This document shows, in pieces, positions 1 to 12,000 of a stretch of DNA of 64,000 bases (positions are counted from its first letter, which is position 1; each line of letters starts with the position of its first letter). Source of the DNA: Eudorina sp. 2006-703-Eu-15 (taxonomy: Eukaryota; Chlorophyta; Chlorophyceae; Chlamydomonadales; Volvocaceae); contig BDSI01000049.1 in NCBI GenBank assembly GCA_003117195.1, positions 764,501 through 828,500 of the forward strand. The letters are read 5' to 3'. The notes beneath the pieces were generated by a model. It was not told where the DNA came from and made no database searches. It saw only the letters and a program-made list of their open reading frames with translations. The position numbers and the translations under genes are program-made.

Positions 1-407
1 TATCCGGCCCGGTGCTGCTTTACGGTCGTGCCCGCGGGTCTTCCCGCTGCATGCATGCTAACCCACGGGACGGGGGTTAAATTAAAAAAGAGAAATAAAC
101 CCGAAGAACGAACCCGGCCACACCCAGCACAACTCAACGTGGTGCGGTACCTGCATAGCAATGGAAATATAGAGACCGCGCGCGGGCGCGTGGCGGCGCG
201 GCCGCGCTGCCGCCGGTGCAGTAGCAAGCAAAATGCGGACCCGACCCAACCCGAAAAGGACAGATACTGTACCGACCTGTGGTTGTAGAAGGGGTTGCCG
301 CGCCGCGAGGGACGGGGGTAAAGCCCACGCTGTGGCCCCTGAGGAACCCTGGTGGCACCAAGTAGGCACTCGGAGCTCGACCGCTAACCTTGACCCATGT
401 ATCGCAG

Positions 408-2677
408 GTGTGGTGTCCGCCGGCAACGTGGAGAAGACTTTGCGGCTGGTGATCAGTTCGCGCCTGGTGGACCGGAAGTGAGTGACGCTGTGGCGGTGGT
501 GGTGGTGGTGGTGGTGGTGGTGGTGGTGGTGGAGGTGGTGGTGGTGGCACCCGAGCGACCTGGCGGTCCGGTCAGGGGCAGGGCGCCGGCCGAATCCGCC
601 AGGGCCCACACACGCACAGTGCAGACTGGCGGACGTGGCTCTTCCCCGCTGCCTCCCGGGGCTTCTGTTCTGTTGTCCCTCGCCACCCTTGTCCCTCCGT
701 AGTTGGACTTCCGCAGTTGATGCACACATTATTGATCCCCCGGCCCATCCCCACCAGGAAGTTCCTTGACGCACTGGAGGAGCGGCTGGCCCCCCGGCTC
801 AAGCAGGTGCGGGCAGGGGTGTGGGTAGTGCGGTGTTGGGGGCCGTGCATCAAGCACCTAGGCCCCGTGAAGAGCGGCTTGGCGGCAAGCTCGACTGGCA
901 GCATCTGAGAAGATGGCTAGTTCTGGGGCCCGAGGCGGCGGTAATGCCACGGGCTGGGGCGGCTTAGAGGGGGTCCGCTCCCGTGGTCGAGCAGCCTCTG
1001 GTGCATGAAAGACGCGACACGTTGACTTTCGGACAACTGTGGCAAAGCCGTGACGACGCCTCACGGGGGGGATGGCGGGCACTGCCTTATGTTGGTTGCC
1101 AGCGCGCCTCCATCCACGCCTTGTCATGGCGGGCCCATGTCTTGACCCTCACCACACGGCCGGTGCACTGTCGGCGAGCAAGCCAGGCGGCCAGGAAGCG
1201 CGCTGCCCGCAGCAGTGCTTCGGCGTGCCTGGGAGTTGCGCCTGGCTCCCGCCGCCGAACACGAACACCGCCATGCTCTGCTGCCCTGCCTGCACCCTTC
1301 CCCACCCTCCCCCCATCCCGTCCCCCAATTTGTCCACCAATTTCCTATACCCTCCCCTCCCCCGCCCTACCGCGTGTCCCAACCCGTCGTACCATGACAC
1401 GTCCACGTGGGCCCAGGCGGGTGACCCGGCGGCGCTGGAAGAGTTCAAGCGCCAATTTGATGGCGTGCACTTTGAGCGGGTGCGTGGTTGTGTGGCTCAG
1501 TGGCTGGCTGGCTGCCTGGCTGCTCCAGTTCGGACGATCGTCGAGCCTGCATCTCGAGCTGACGCCGAAATCCATTCAGTTAGTTCTGTCCCGTGGATGT
1601 CTTAGATGGACTTATATGGATGCGGATGTGGAGGGTGGTCGCTGCAACCAGTTCGACACCAGCCGCTGGCGGCTACTGCGGTGCCGCCTACTGCCGCTTT
1701 TGTGGCTGGACCGGTGCAGCTGGAAGGAGCGTCAGCTGCCCTCGAGCGCGGGCCCGGCCAAGTCGCTTCTCCGCAGCCCACCAGAGGACCTGACCGCGCG
1801 GATCCGCGGCCAAGGTCGCCGACGTTTCGTCTCCCCGTCAACCGCAGGTCCCAAGGCCACGGTTTGACTGCCGCCCTCCACCCTCCCTACCTGCTCCTCC
1901 CGCCCGCGCGGCTGCAGGGCCTTGAGATCGCCTTCACCTGCCCAGACAACAAGAAGCTTGTCACCAACATCGGGGGACAGCAGGTGCGGTCGCGGAGGGG
2001 ACGGGGAGGGGACGGGGAGGATGCGGCGGTAGCATGGGAGGGCGGAATGTCGGAAGCGCTGGTTGACAGGGCCGTACGGGAACTGACCTTCGTGCAGCCG
2101 CCCTCTGAGCGGCACTCCCTTGCCATCGGTACGGGAACCCTCCACTATCTCCCGGGGTCAGCCACCGTCGTAGTGCGCGTCCTGATCCGTACTGTTCGGG
2201 ATTCGCTTCGGTCCCCACATACCTGGGTTCACCTGTAGTAGAGCACGGGACGAGCACGCAGCAGCCGTACACCTTCCCCGCCTAGCCGTCCTGACGGTGA
2301 GTGCCTGAGTGGACCCTCTCCGGGGCTCGTCTGCGGGGGTCCGTGTTGCACTGTACGGCCGTCAGAGCCCTTGGCCAGTGCCAGTGCCCTTGGCGGCGTA
2401 ACCGGTCGCCTCATTTTTTTCCCGCTCCTGCCCCGCATTCAGCCGTCCTCTGGAGCCCTCCCTCCAGCCACCTTCCCCCACGCCGCCGCGGCGCATCGAC
2501 GTTATCCGCAGAGATGAAACGCCCCCTCTCCCACTTGCCGCCCCGCAGAAGGGCACCATCTCCTCCAATGTGCTGTGCTCCTCCCTCTTCGACATCTACC
2601 TGGGATCGGACCCCGTGTCCAGGGAGGCCAAGGCCACCTTCGGTCGCAGCCTGGCGGCCAGCCTCAAGGAGGCGTGA
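408..2677 (+). CDS. Chalcone isomerase-like (fatty-acid-binding) protein, 3' part
   Basis: Five exons join in phase: 408-477, 758-806, 1417-1479, 1918-1983 and 2549-2677 (stop TGA), giving 124 residues. Donors are GTGAGT, GTGCGG, GTGCGT and GTGCGG. The sequence reads as the second half of the chalcone-isomerase fold: a strand and helix (LRLVISSRLVDRKKFLDALE), an acidic helix around EEFKRQF, a strand around IAFTCPDNKKLV, then a C-terminal helix block with SSLFDIYLGSDPVS and an AK turn. This resembles plastid CHI-like fatty-acid-binding proteins; in algae these are usually assigned to lipid binding rather than flavonoid synthesis, which is inference here. The N-terminal part (including any transit peptide) should lie upstream of position 1; bases 1-407 look like intron. 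A (GGT)n run sits in the first intron. Confidence 0.82.
490..546. repeat. (GGT)n microsatellite in intron
   Basis: Nearly pure GGT trinucleotide run with one interruption, inside the intron between the exons ending at 477 and starting at 758. Polyglycine, polyvaline and polytryptophan readings across it are artefacts. Confidence 0.9.
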
Positions 2678-5205
2678 GTGAGGGGGCCATCACCTGGCCT
2701 GCCGGGCTCGCGTCCGGCATCGGGGATACGTGTGTGTGCTGAATGAGAAACCCGCCCAGAACTGCCGGAATACGTGTGTGTGTCAGTGTACGTGTGTCCA
2801 GCGAGGAGACCCCCCCCTGTGTGTGCCGGACAGCTTGGGACGATTTGTTGTGCCTTAACTAGTGTACTACTGTACTAAGTGAGGACACCGGAGGACCTGG
2901 CAGCCGTCCATGCGACCGAGACCGGCCGACGAGCGAAGGCGACTGACGTGCGGCCGCAAGAGGCCGCCTGGGCGCAAGCGGATGACAGGGAAAGCGGTCC
3001 GTCCCGACGGGCGTCGGCGGTGTGCCGGGGCCGGCTGCACTGGTTCGCGAATATGGGATGCTCAGGAAGGGAGAAGGACGGTCCGGCCCTGGCACATCTT
3101 ACAGCTGCGGGACGGGCGCCTCGTGTGCTGCGGGTCTCTGCCCCAGGGCAAGACTGCCTAAGAGACGGGCACGTCTGGAGGTGGTGCTTCCTAGGATGGG
3201 TCTTCCGCGTTGGCGTCAGGCTGATCGCTAGGAGGTCAGGGCTCGGTGATCGGGGCCGGCACCAAAGGGCGACTTTTGTGCGGCAGAGACTGCGGGCCAC
3301 TGTCGGTGAAGGGGGCTGGCCACTATTGTAGGTGGCAGAACGCTGTTAGGGACGCCTACTCCATCTTGCAGCTCCGGGAATTTCTTTCGATGCGCTTATG
3401 GTGCTGACTCGGCGCGCCTTCCTTGGGCGCGGTTTTCGTTTCTATTCGCGGTGTGTAGTGAGGTGGCATTTGGCCGTCACGGATGACCCGCTGGGTCCAC
3501 TACTACATAATCCATTTCCAGATAAAAGCAAACAAAGACGCTGCAAATACACTTTTGTGGCCGAACCCGAAGCCTCAACCGCGGGTCAGGGAAAATCCGC
3601 AAAGACGTAGGCACGTAGCGACATCGTTCATGATCCGTACTGAGCGGTAGGACGCTGACCCGTACAATAAGATACCTAACCCGTGATTTTAAGAACGTCC
3701 TCGGGTGTACACCACCACCTCGGACGAGACGAAATTTTGTTCGCAGTCTGGCCACGCGTGGCCACGTCGGGTGAAGACACTAACAGGCCATCGTGTCATG
3801 AGGAAAATGGTGGACGTCCCTCTATGCTTACAAAGGCTTGCGCCTGCTTGCGTAAGACTGCGCTCCCGAACAGCGCACTCATCGCGAACTCATCTTCACT
3901 AGCCCGCTTCATTTTGCAAAATGATAGCGTTCGGCAGCGACCGTACCTCCGTCGGAACTTCGTCCATCCACACATTCCTGCCTGGCGTTGAATATAAGGT
4001 GCTCGTTGGTGCTTTGTCCCGTTGTGGTCCTGAAGCAGGTAAGTTGCTTATGACGTGCTGGTGGTTGTACGGCAGGCGATTGTACGGTCGCGGCGATGCC
4101 TGGCATTCAGCACAGCTACTGTCAGCAATGGGCAGGACCCGTTGTGAGGTAAGGGATCCGGTGGTAAGATCCGCGAGCCTATTCTCCGTGACTCCTCAGC
4201 TAGGGCAGCGGACAAACAGGGCTGAGCGAGCAACAAAGAAGGAGAATTTCTTGTGCGTTTCCGCTTGTCTCGCCATGTCTCGCCGTGCCTGAAGACAAGG
4301 AAGCTCTCTTTGTGTGTTTGCGTGCTCCTTTGTTGGAGGGGGGGGAAATGGGGGGGGGTGCCAAATCGTTGGAGCTTCGCCATATAGATCGACCTCCGAC
4401 TCGATCTGCAGTGGGACTTCGTTTGCACGCCTTGCTATGTGCTCGGACGGTCGTGTCAGCCCGTACGGTAGGTCAAGTAGTTCAGGGTACGTCCGGAGAA
4501 GTTACTGACAGGTACTTATTGAGACCTCTCGCAGCTTGTCATGTTTAATCATACCCGGTTTTACCCGGTTTTTCCGTCTAAGGAAAAGAGGGTTATATCT
4601 CTTTCTTTCAGGGGATACTTGGGCCTTATGTGGTTCCCGTATGTGGGCCCATGTACACTGTACAAGCGGTACGCGGTTGCGACGGACATCGAGGAACGGG
4701 GCCGCGTTCGCCAAGCTCCGTGTGCTCAAGGATACAGAATGTGGATTTGCATTGGAAAGACAAGTTGCGGCGCGCGTTCGCGTTCATTTGCGTCCGAGCG
4801 TTGAGGAAATGGAGGGGCAGCGACGGCTTTGGGCGTCACCACGATAAAACGAATGAATTCCTTTTGGCTGAAAGAGTTGGGTGCGCTTCTGGCATTTGTT
4901 TGGGTTCCAGCTTATTGGTTCCAGTAAGGTACCGTAACCGAGGGACATGGAGGAAATCAAGGCCCTTCGCCAGGTTCGCTTAGCGCCACGATAGAGCGTA
5001 AACATGTGCATTGAATTGACAGGTTTGCGAGCGCGTTGACGTTTGTTTAGGCCGAAGCGCATTGATTTGATGAGTGTTCGCAATTGGGGAACCAGAAGCG
5101 CGCTATTTTAAATGCTAGGAAGTCATACCTAATATATGTTACGACGTTTGGACATACGGTAACTGCTAAGAATTCCACAAGAAGAAAGTTGAGGTAGGAT
5201 GGCAC
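2678..5205. other. Gene-poor region, no supported coding sequence
   Basis: After the chalcone-isomerase-like stop there is about 2.5 kb with only short random open frames, no splice-consistent exon and no recognisable motif. It becomes less GC-rich toward 4.5-5.2 kb. The one element seen is a diverged copy of the dispersed 3' tail at 3473-3515. Confidence 0.6.
3473..3515 (+). repeat. Diverged copy of dispersed 3'-tail element
   Basis: The stretch GTCACGGATGACCCGCTGGG followed by TCCACTACTACATAATCC matches the shared tail found more intact at 40412-40463, 29629-29678, 36104-36178 and, inverted, 23328-23375. Only the tail is recognisable here. Confidence 0.6.
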
Positions 5206-7300
5206 CTGGTGGCAAACCTGTTAGTTCAGAAGACAAGAATCAACAGGCAGAAGCTGGGCAATACAGCCCTGAGGTTATGCACGGGTTGGACCAGGTGCAG
5301 TGTTAGGGCTCGTGGGGCCCTTGGATGGCGGATGGACGGGTCGGGTGCGTCGGCCAGGGGCTGGGTCCACATGGATTGCAGATGGGGTCACGCGAGGGGT
5401 AAGTATGGGATGCTTGAGCTTGGCAACACGGTGAGACACTGATTTATAATGTTCCAGCCAAGGCGAGGCGGGCCCCAAGCAGGGATAGGGTCAGGTGGGT
5501 TGGACATGGTGGGGATCAACAGGCAGAAGCTGGGCATGCCAGCAGCAGGCACGGGTAGCACTTAGGGAGGGGGGCATGGGTTGGGTGTACCCGAGAAGGC
5601 TGGGATGCAGATGGGATTAGGTCAGGATGGGCTTGGCCCGATGGATGGATAGGGATGGATATCGAACCAGGGGCCGATGGGGCCTGGGATGGCCCCTGCA
5701 TTGCCTCTGCAAATGGGCAACTCCCACATGCGCCCCGCGGCGGTGGCCCGGTGTGGCTGCGGGACGTTTCCCGCGGCGGGTGGTGGGGAAGCCACCACGC
5801 GGCAGCGTCACTTCTGGGCCTGCTGCATGGCCCTGGCCGTGATGGGAATTACAGCTGGGGGCCCGGGTGAGCCGGGCGCAGCTCTGGGGGCTCGGGTTAG
5901 CCGCCGCCCCGCGGAGGGCAGCTTCCCGTGTGGGGCCGATCTTGGCGCCGGGTCCTCCCAGTTGGGGGTCCCCATGCGTGGCTGGGGCTCCGTGGGCTCC
6001 TTCCATCCAGTGTTGCGGGTGGCCGGGGGGACCCAGCAGCGTGCAGGGCCGGCCCCGGAGGACTGACGGTCGGTGGGTTTTCTTACGCCCCGCAGGCGGG
6101 CCTGCTTCTGGCCCCGGCTGGGGGCGGTCGGGTGCTTGGTGGGTGAGGGGCTTCCTGCCAGCGCACATCGTCATGAGCCAGGCGTGGGCGTCCAGGACCT
6201 CAAGCTTCAGCGGCGCAGGACGCGTCCGGGGTGGGGGTACTGGACCTTGGGGTGCCTGTGTGGGCGACTTCCCCCATGTTCTGCATGATCTGTTCCCGGT
6301 GCGACCGTGGTGCATCGCTCTTGCCCCATAGGTAGTGCTGTCCCGCTGGCAGTCTCAGCGTGTTTGGATGGTTCTGCTGGCGGGTTCCCGTCCCCGCTCG
6401 CTTTTCGCGGCGATGTAGTGCGAGAATGCCTCGCTGCTTTGTCGGTGGGGTGCCACAGCTCGTGAGGGTTTCCCCTGTGAGGCACCGATGACGGATCCCT
6501 TTCACGGGGGGGACCGCGCATTTTCGGCTGCGGAGACCTTCCTCTTACGGAACCTGACCGTTATTGGAGATGCAAAATTCGGACGTCCAATGATGAAAAC
6601 TGATTGATCAGTGCAAATGAGGAATGAATAAGGTAAGGAAGAGGCCTAGATGTCAAGGACGAGATGAGTGACTGTGAATGCCGACCCCATAAGGGATCAG
6701 ACGACGTCAGTGTTGTATTTGGTATTGTCGATCGGGGTCATGTGAGGCGGGGATCGAGGTCCCGGGGCGGACTGTGCTGGTGCCTTCACATGGATTGGGA
6801 TGCTGTCGGGGGTTTATCAGGTGCAGATGGTGTTTCAGGGCAGAGGGGTCAGGAACGCGCTCGCGTGGGATCGGGCATGGGTGACGCTTGCCCCTAGAAT
6901 TGGTGAGGTGCAGATGCCGGGTGGGGATGCGGTCGCTGGGGGCATGCCAGCAGGTACAGATAGCACTTCGGCAGGGGTCAGGTTGGGTGCCAATGGGGGC
7001 TACTCCTGCACTTTGAAGGTCACAGACGGGGTCGGGCCCGGGTACGTACGGTAAGCCTTTGCGACGTACATTGCCTCAAAGCATGGATGGGATGCAGTTG
7101 GGGGTTTTCCAGGTATAGGTGGATTACCGGGAGGGGTCCGGATGGGTGGGGTGTACATGCCCCGAGAAGGTCCGAAATGCAGATGGTATCAGGCAAAGTC
7201 GGGCTTGGCCCGAGAGGTCCAACGAAACAGGTGCAGATGGGGCCTGGAAGAACCCCTGCATTGCCTCCACGTACGAATGTTGGCATATGCCGCTAAGACG
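5206..7300 (+). repeat. Field of decayed tandem or duplicated repeats
   Basis: The motif GGTGCAGATGGGG and close variants recur near 5295, 5378, 5600, 6820, 6906, 7090, 7180 and 7230. The phrase GATCAACAGGCAGAAGCTGG occurs near 5238 and 5515. The block around 5580-5720 (ending CCCCTGCATTGCCTC) is repeated in diverged form around 7140-7275. A GC-rich segment at about 5715-6540 lacks the motif and may be a later insertion; its reverse strand is open for long stretches but matches nothing I know. No gene is supported. Confidence 0.6.
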
Positions 7301-7559
7301 ACGTTGGGGGCGGGGCGGAGGTGGCACCGGCGGCGGCGGTCGTGGTGGGCAGTGCGCCGGTCAAAGTAGGAGGACTGCGGCAATGCGCGGATGAGAGTGT
7401 GGTTCTTGGCATTGCCGGGGTCATGCGTCAGTGGGGTCGGGCCACGGACCGACTGGACCTTTCTGGTTGGTTGGTTGGTTGTTACATGTTGTACAGGCCT
7501 TACGGCTATAAACATGTGGACCTTTCTGTTTCGTGCAGTCAACATGCTACCATGTGGAC

Positions 7560-9092
7560 GTCGTCTACATCGATACACCCTGCTTCACCGAAATGTATGC
7601 AGCATTCATGAGGATTCGTGCTCTCTTTCATTCAAGTGATGCAATCGGCCCCCTACGCCCTTCTTCAAATCCTTTCTTCAAACCTACAAAAAACAAAAAG
7701 CGGGATCGCCGCAGGCCCTTCTCGTAATATTTGCAGGCACCGGATACCTTTAGGGTTGGACAAAGAGTTACGTGTGCTTGTGGGTACTTTAGGGCGAGTG
7801 AGTAATATTCAATCCAGAAAATCGTCCAAATCGTCCCAAAATGTGCCTGAGGGTCACTGAAGGTCCGAACCTCTTCAAAGTAATTTAAGGGATACTTAGC
7901 GCGAGCTTCTCGGATTATGCATGCCCTTCCTACTTTATATACGCGTTATACGCTGCAGTACGTCGCATTAGCAGGCGGGTGCTGTATAAGCTACGGAACT
8001 TGTCAATATATTGGTTATAAGTAATATTATTATCCCGTTACTTAGCATCAGTCGTTCATCATAACATTGAAAAGATCGCTTGGTTGGCCGTACTTCGGCG
8101 GACTATATTGTTCGTCTGTCAGTGCACCACTGAAAGATTTTGACGACCATAGATTTTTGCATGCAGAATTGCATCACGTTTTTGCTTGGAAATTGCTACC
8201 TGGCTGAAACTGTTGCGCCCTGCTACGATTTATGAATATGGATTCTCTGCAAACTTTGCACACCCGCGACCTTAACAGTGCAAAGGTGTAGACTCGGCAT
8301 AGCCATCAGGTCACATATAACTCAATCTTGGTTGGCAACATCCCTTGCATTCTGAAGGCCATGTCCTGAGAATGAACCAACATAGTCAAACAAATATTTG
8401 CTTGTTCATGTTATCATATAATCACGAAAACCGACCTTCATCAGTGCAGCTTGCCTCGGTTACGAAATACCTGTAGGGACGACAAGTAAGGAAATCGAAA
8501 GCATGAAATCGATAAGACAACGTCGTGTTGAGCAATTTATTCGTTCATGTGCTGTGGCTTCAATGCGTAAAGCCTCGGTACAGCAACTGACCGTACCTGA
8601 TGGTCTTTCTACTGCTGCGACCGTCACGACAGGTTAACGACCATCCTAATGATTGGAGATAGTCGTCTATTTGTTTCATAGACACCTCCAGTCGTTGAAT
8701 TCTTGATTGATATTTCAGTCAGGGGGAAGGTTACCGGTACCTCCTGCAGAGATCCGCAAGTCTCTCGAGGCCTTAAAATGTTACCACCTATCAGGTGTCA
8801 CACAATTTCATAATACACCTGATACGGTCTGGCCAGAGCTGGCCGGCAGTTACGTTGCATTCCGGACTTGTTGAATATAACAAAGCTGAAAAAAGGTATG
8901 TGCGATTTAATCATGTCGAGGCAGTACGCGTGTGATTTGCAAATCTGCGCGCCTCGCGTGCGAGACACTGTGCCACTTTGTAAAGCCTGTACGTGACTGG
9001 GCATGAAGAAACATTACTCGACAAATTCAAACAAGACATCATTGCGCTGGATCGTAGGATTCTGAGGGTGGTGACAGAGGCAAGTGCCTCGG
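7560..9092. other. AT-rich non-coding tract
   Basis: Base composition shifts to clearly higher A+T than the rest of the window, with many stops in all frames and no conserved motif. It lies immediately upstream of the TZF gene and probably includes that gene's promoter and 5' UTR. No defined promoter element can be assigned. Confidence 0.55.
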
Positions 9093-12000
9093 ATGGCGCA
9101 CTGCCTAAAGCATAAGGGCAACTACAGCGATGAGTTCTGGATGCTCAGCTTCAAGGTGCGACAAAATCTACGCGGCGCTGGTTTGATTCGCCTCCCTCAG
9201 AGCTGGAATCTCTGGGCCGATGACGCGAGGCCGCCTTGCAGAAAAAGTCGTTACGCGGCGCTGCCGCCCTTCCAAGCTATTTCGACTTGTTCGCCTGTTT
9301 CGGCGCCATACTCCTGATGGTCTACTTCCGCACTTGTCCCCACGAACAGGTGGTGCCTTGCACGAAGACGTACGCCCACTCCTGGTCAAGCTGTCCGTGC
9401 GCACATCCGGGAGAAACTGCTCGCCGACGTGACCCCACTTTGTTTAATTACCAGCCCGTGCTCTGTCCCAATGTGAAATCGGTAAGATATTTTTGTGCGG
9501 TACACGCCGGGCGCTGTCCAGCGGTGCGCTGGCGCCGCATCCTCCACTGCATGACGGGTCTAAATAGTGGCCGAGCAACCGCCATCGCGATGCCGGAAGG
9601 CAGCGGCGGCAGCGACATCAGCAGCAGCAATTGCAGCAGCGGCAAGGGCAGCAGCAGCAGCAATTGCAGCAGCGGCAAGGGCAGCAACAGCAGCAATTGC
9701 AGCAACGGCAAGGGCAGCAGCAGCAGCAAGGGCAGCAGCGGCAAGGGCAGCAGTAGCAGCATGGGCAGCAGCGGCAAGGGCAGCAACAGCAGCAACATCA
9801 CGGCAAGGGCAGCGGCAGCAGCGGCAAGGGCAGCGGCAGCAGCGGCAAGGGCAGAAACAGCGGCAATGCCAGCGGCAGCGGTGGTGATGGCCAGGGTCAC
9901 CCGACCCGTGCATCATCTGCGCCACAGGACGCTTTTCATTGGCACCTTGTCTTTCAGCTGATGGGTTTGCACCTCGGGCGCAGCTCTGATGTGTCCTCCT
10001 TGGCTGGCCGGTACGGGGCTGGATGTGGGGTCTGTATCAGTGACCCTGCATGCAAGCAAGTCATCAGCGGCCGTGTGGGCGATGGATCAAGACCCAAAAT
10101 GAGCGTCAGGGTCTATTGCTGCCGTTGCCATTTCAATGACGGCAGTGGCAGTGGGAGCGCCCGGCCACGCTCCAGGGAGTTCATGGAGGCGGTTCTCGAT
10201 TCGCATCCGCACATGTTGGTGTGGGCATCGGGACTGGTGTACACGTGGCGCCGGGCCGTCACCCTGACCTGACGTACCCCTCCCCCCGCCCTCCCGCCCG
10301 CTCGCCCGGGTCGCTGGCCGCTGGTGCAGAAAGCCGGCTGCCCCGCGGGCGACGCGTGCGGCTATGCGCACAATGTCTTCGAGCAATGGTTGCACCCTCA
10401 GCGGTAAGGCGCGGAGGCCAGAGGAGGGCCTTGAGGGCGACGGAACGCGGTCGCGCAACCACGCAAAGCGGATGTATATATGTACAAGGATAACTGAGCC
10501 GCCAGAAGCGGAATATGTGCATGTGTGTGTGTGTGTGTTACGTATCTGACCAAACCCGACGCTAGCCAGGGGCTTGCTCCCCCAGCCCAAACGGAAAGAC
10601 CGCCGAAGCACTCTCCTCTGCTGGGGGGAAGGAGAGGGCCGTGAAGGGCCGCACATCCCCCAGAGTCGATCAACCTGGAGCACTGCCCGTCGCTGCCGCC
10701 GCCTCTCTGGACACACACGGGGTATGGCCGCTCCCCGGTGCCCTGGGCGCGGGGTCATTGGGCCTCGGCCGCGCCAGCCTTAGGAGCAGTCGCACCGGCT
10801 GTAGGGCACCGGCCTGGGTGCCGTGCGCGCCAGGGCAATGCTCCTCCAGGGCGGGGGAGGCGGCGCTCCGTTCCGTCGTGGTCTCTTGGATGACGTGCGT
10901 GTGGGATCTCCCGAACATACCCATTTTGTTCGTTTGCAGCACGACATACGTTGCGGCGCGTCGCCCTCCGCCTCCACAGGTACAAGGCCCTCATGTGCAC
11001 GTACGGCAGCCAGTGCACGCGTCCCTCGTGCTTCTTCGCTCACAGCCTGGACGAGCTCCGAGTGCCATGGAAGGGCGTCCAGGGAGGGGCCGGCAGCGGC
11101 GGGGACCAACAGCATGGAGAGCAACAACAACAACAGCAACAGCAAGGGGGGCAGCAGCAGCAGCAACAGCCGGGAGGAGAGCAGTCGGCGTCCCAGCGGG
11201 CCTCAGGCTCGGTGGGGCTGCAACTCGATGGCGATTTGTCGACCGGTGGCATGGGGTTGAGTGCCGGGATCAGCGTCAGCTGCAGCGGCGCAGCAGCTGC
11301 TGCAGGCGGCGGCGACGCTGACGCCGGCGCGCGCAGCGCGTCAATCTCCAGCCACGCTGCCGCCGCCGCGGCCGCTGCTGCTGCGGGGGTGGTGGGGGGC
11401 GTGAGTGGGAGCAGTCGGGCGCGCCTGGCGATGCACCAGGCTGCCGGTGGGCTGCAGCAGCAGCTGCAGCAGCTGCAGCAGCAGCTGCAGCAGCTGCAGC
11501 AGCAGGGCCAGATGTCGGCGGGCGGCGGCGCGGTGGTGGATGTCCGTGTGGTGGCAGGTGCGAGGGCGATGTCAGCAGCGCCGCTTCTCCCACTATGGGG
11601 AGGTGAGCGCCTGAGCTCGGGAACCTATCGCCATACCACACTCGCAATAGCCCCAGAGAGGGCCTGTGTCTTTGCATCACCACGCACATGTTTACCTTGT
11701 GGCCCCTGGGGATTGGGCGGGAGCCGTGGTACTCACATCTTGTATGGCAAGCTGCTCCCATGGCGAGCTGCTCCCATGGCGAGCTGCTCCCATGGCAAGC
11801 CGCTACTCACTGTGTGGTTTAGCCGTGTGCTGTCAGCAGTGGGCGGAGGGCTTCCTCGCCCCGCGCACCTGGGTGATGTGATGCGAAGTCAAGTCGGGGG
11901 ACCCAGCCGAGCCCGAATGTGTCCGTCCGTCCGTCCACCGTCAAGCAGCGCGAGCGGCCTTCCTCAACCGCAGAGCGGAGCGAAGCACGGCTGCGCTGTG

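Noticed and set aside
9448..9961. Long Ala-, Leu- or Ser-rich frames on both strands
   Set aside because: Triplet-repeat intron of the TZF gene; the zinc-finger reading frame requires this segment to be removed.
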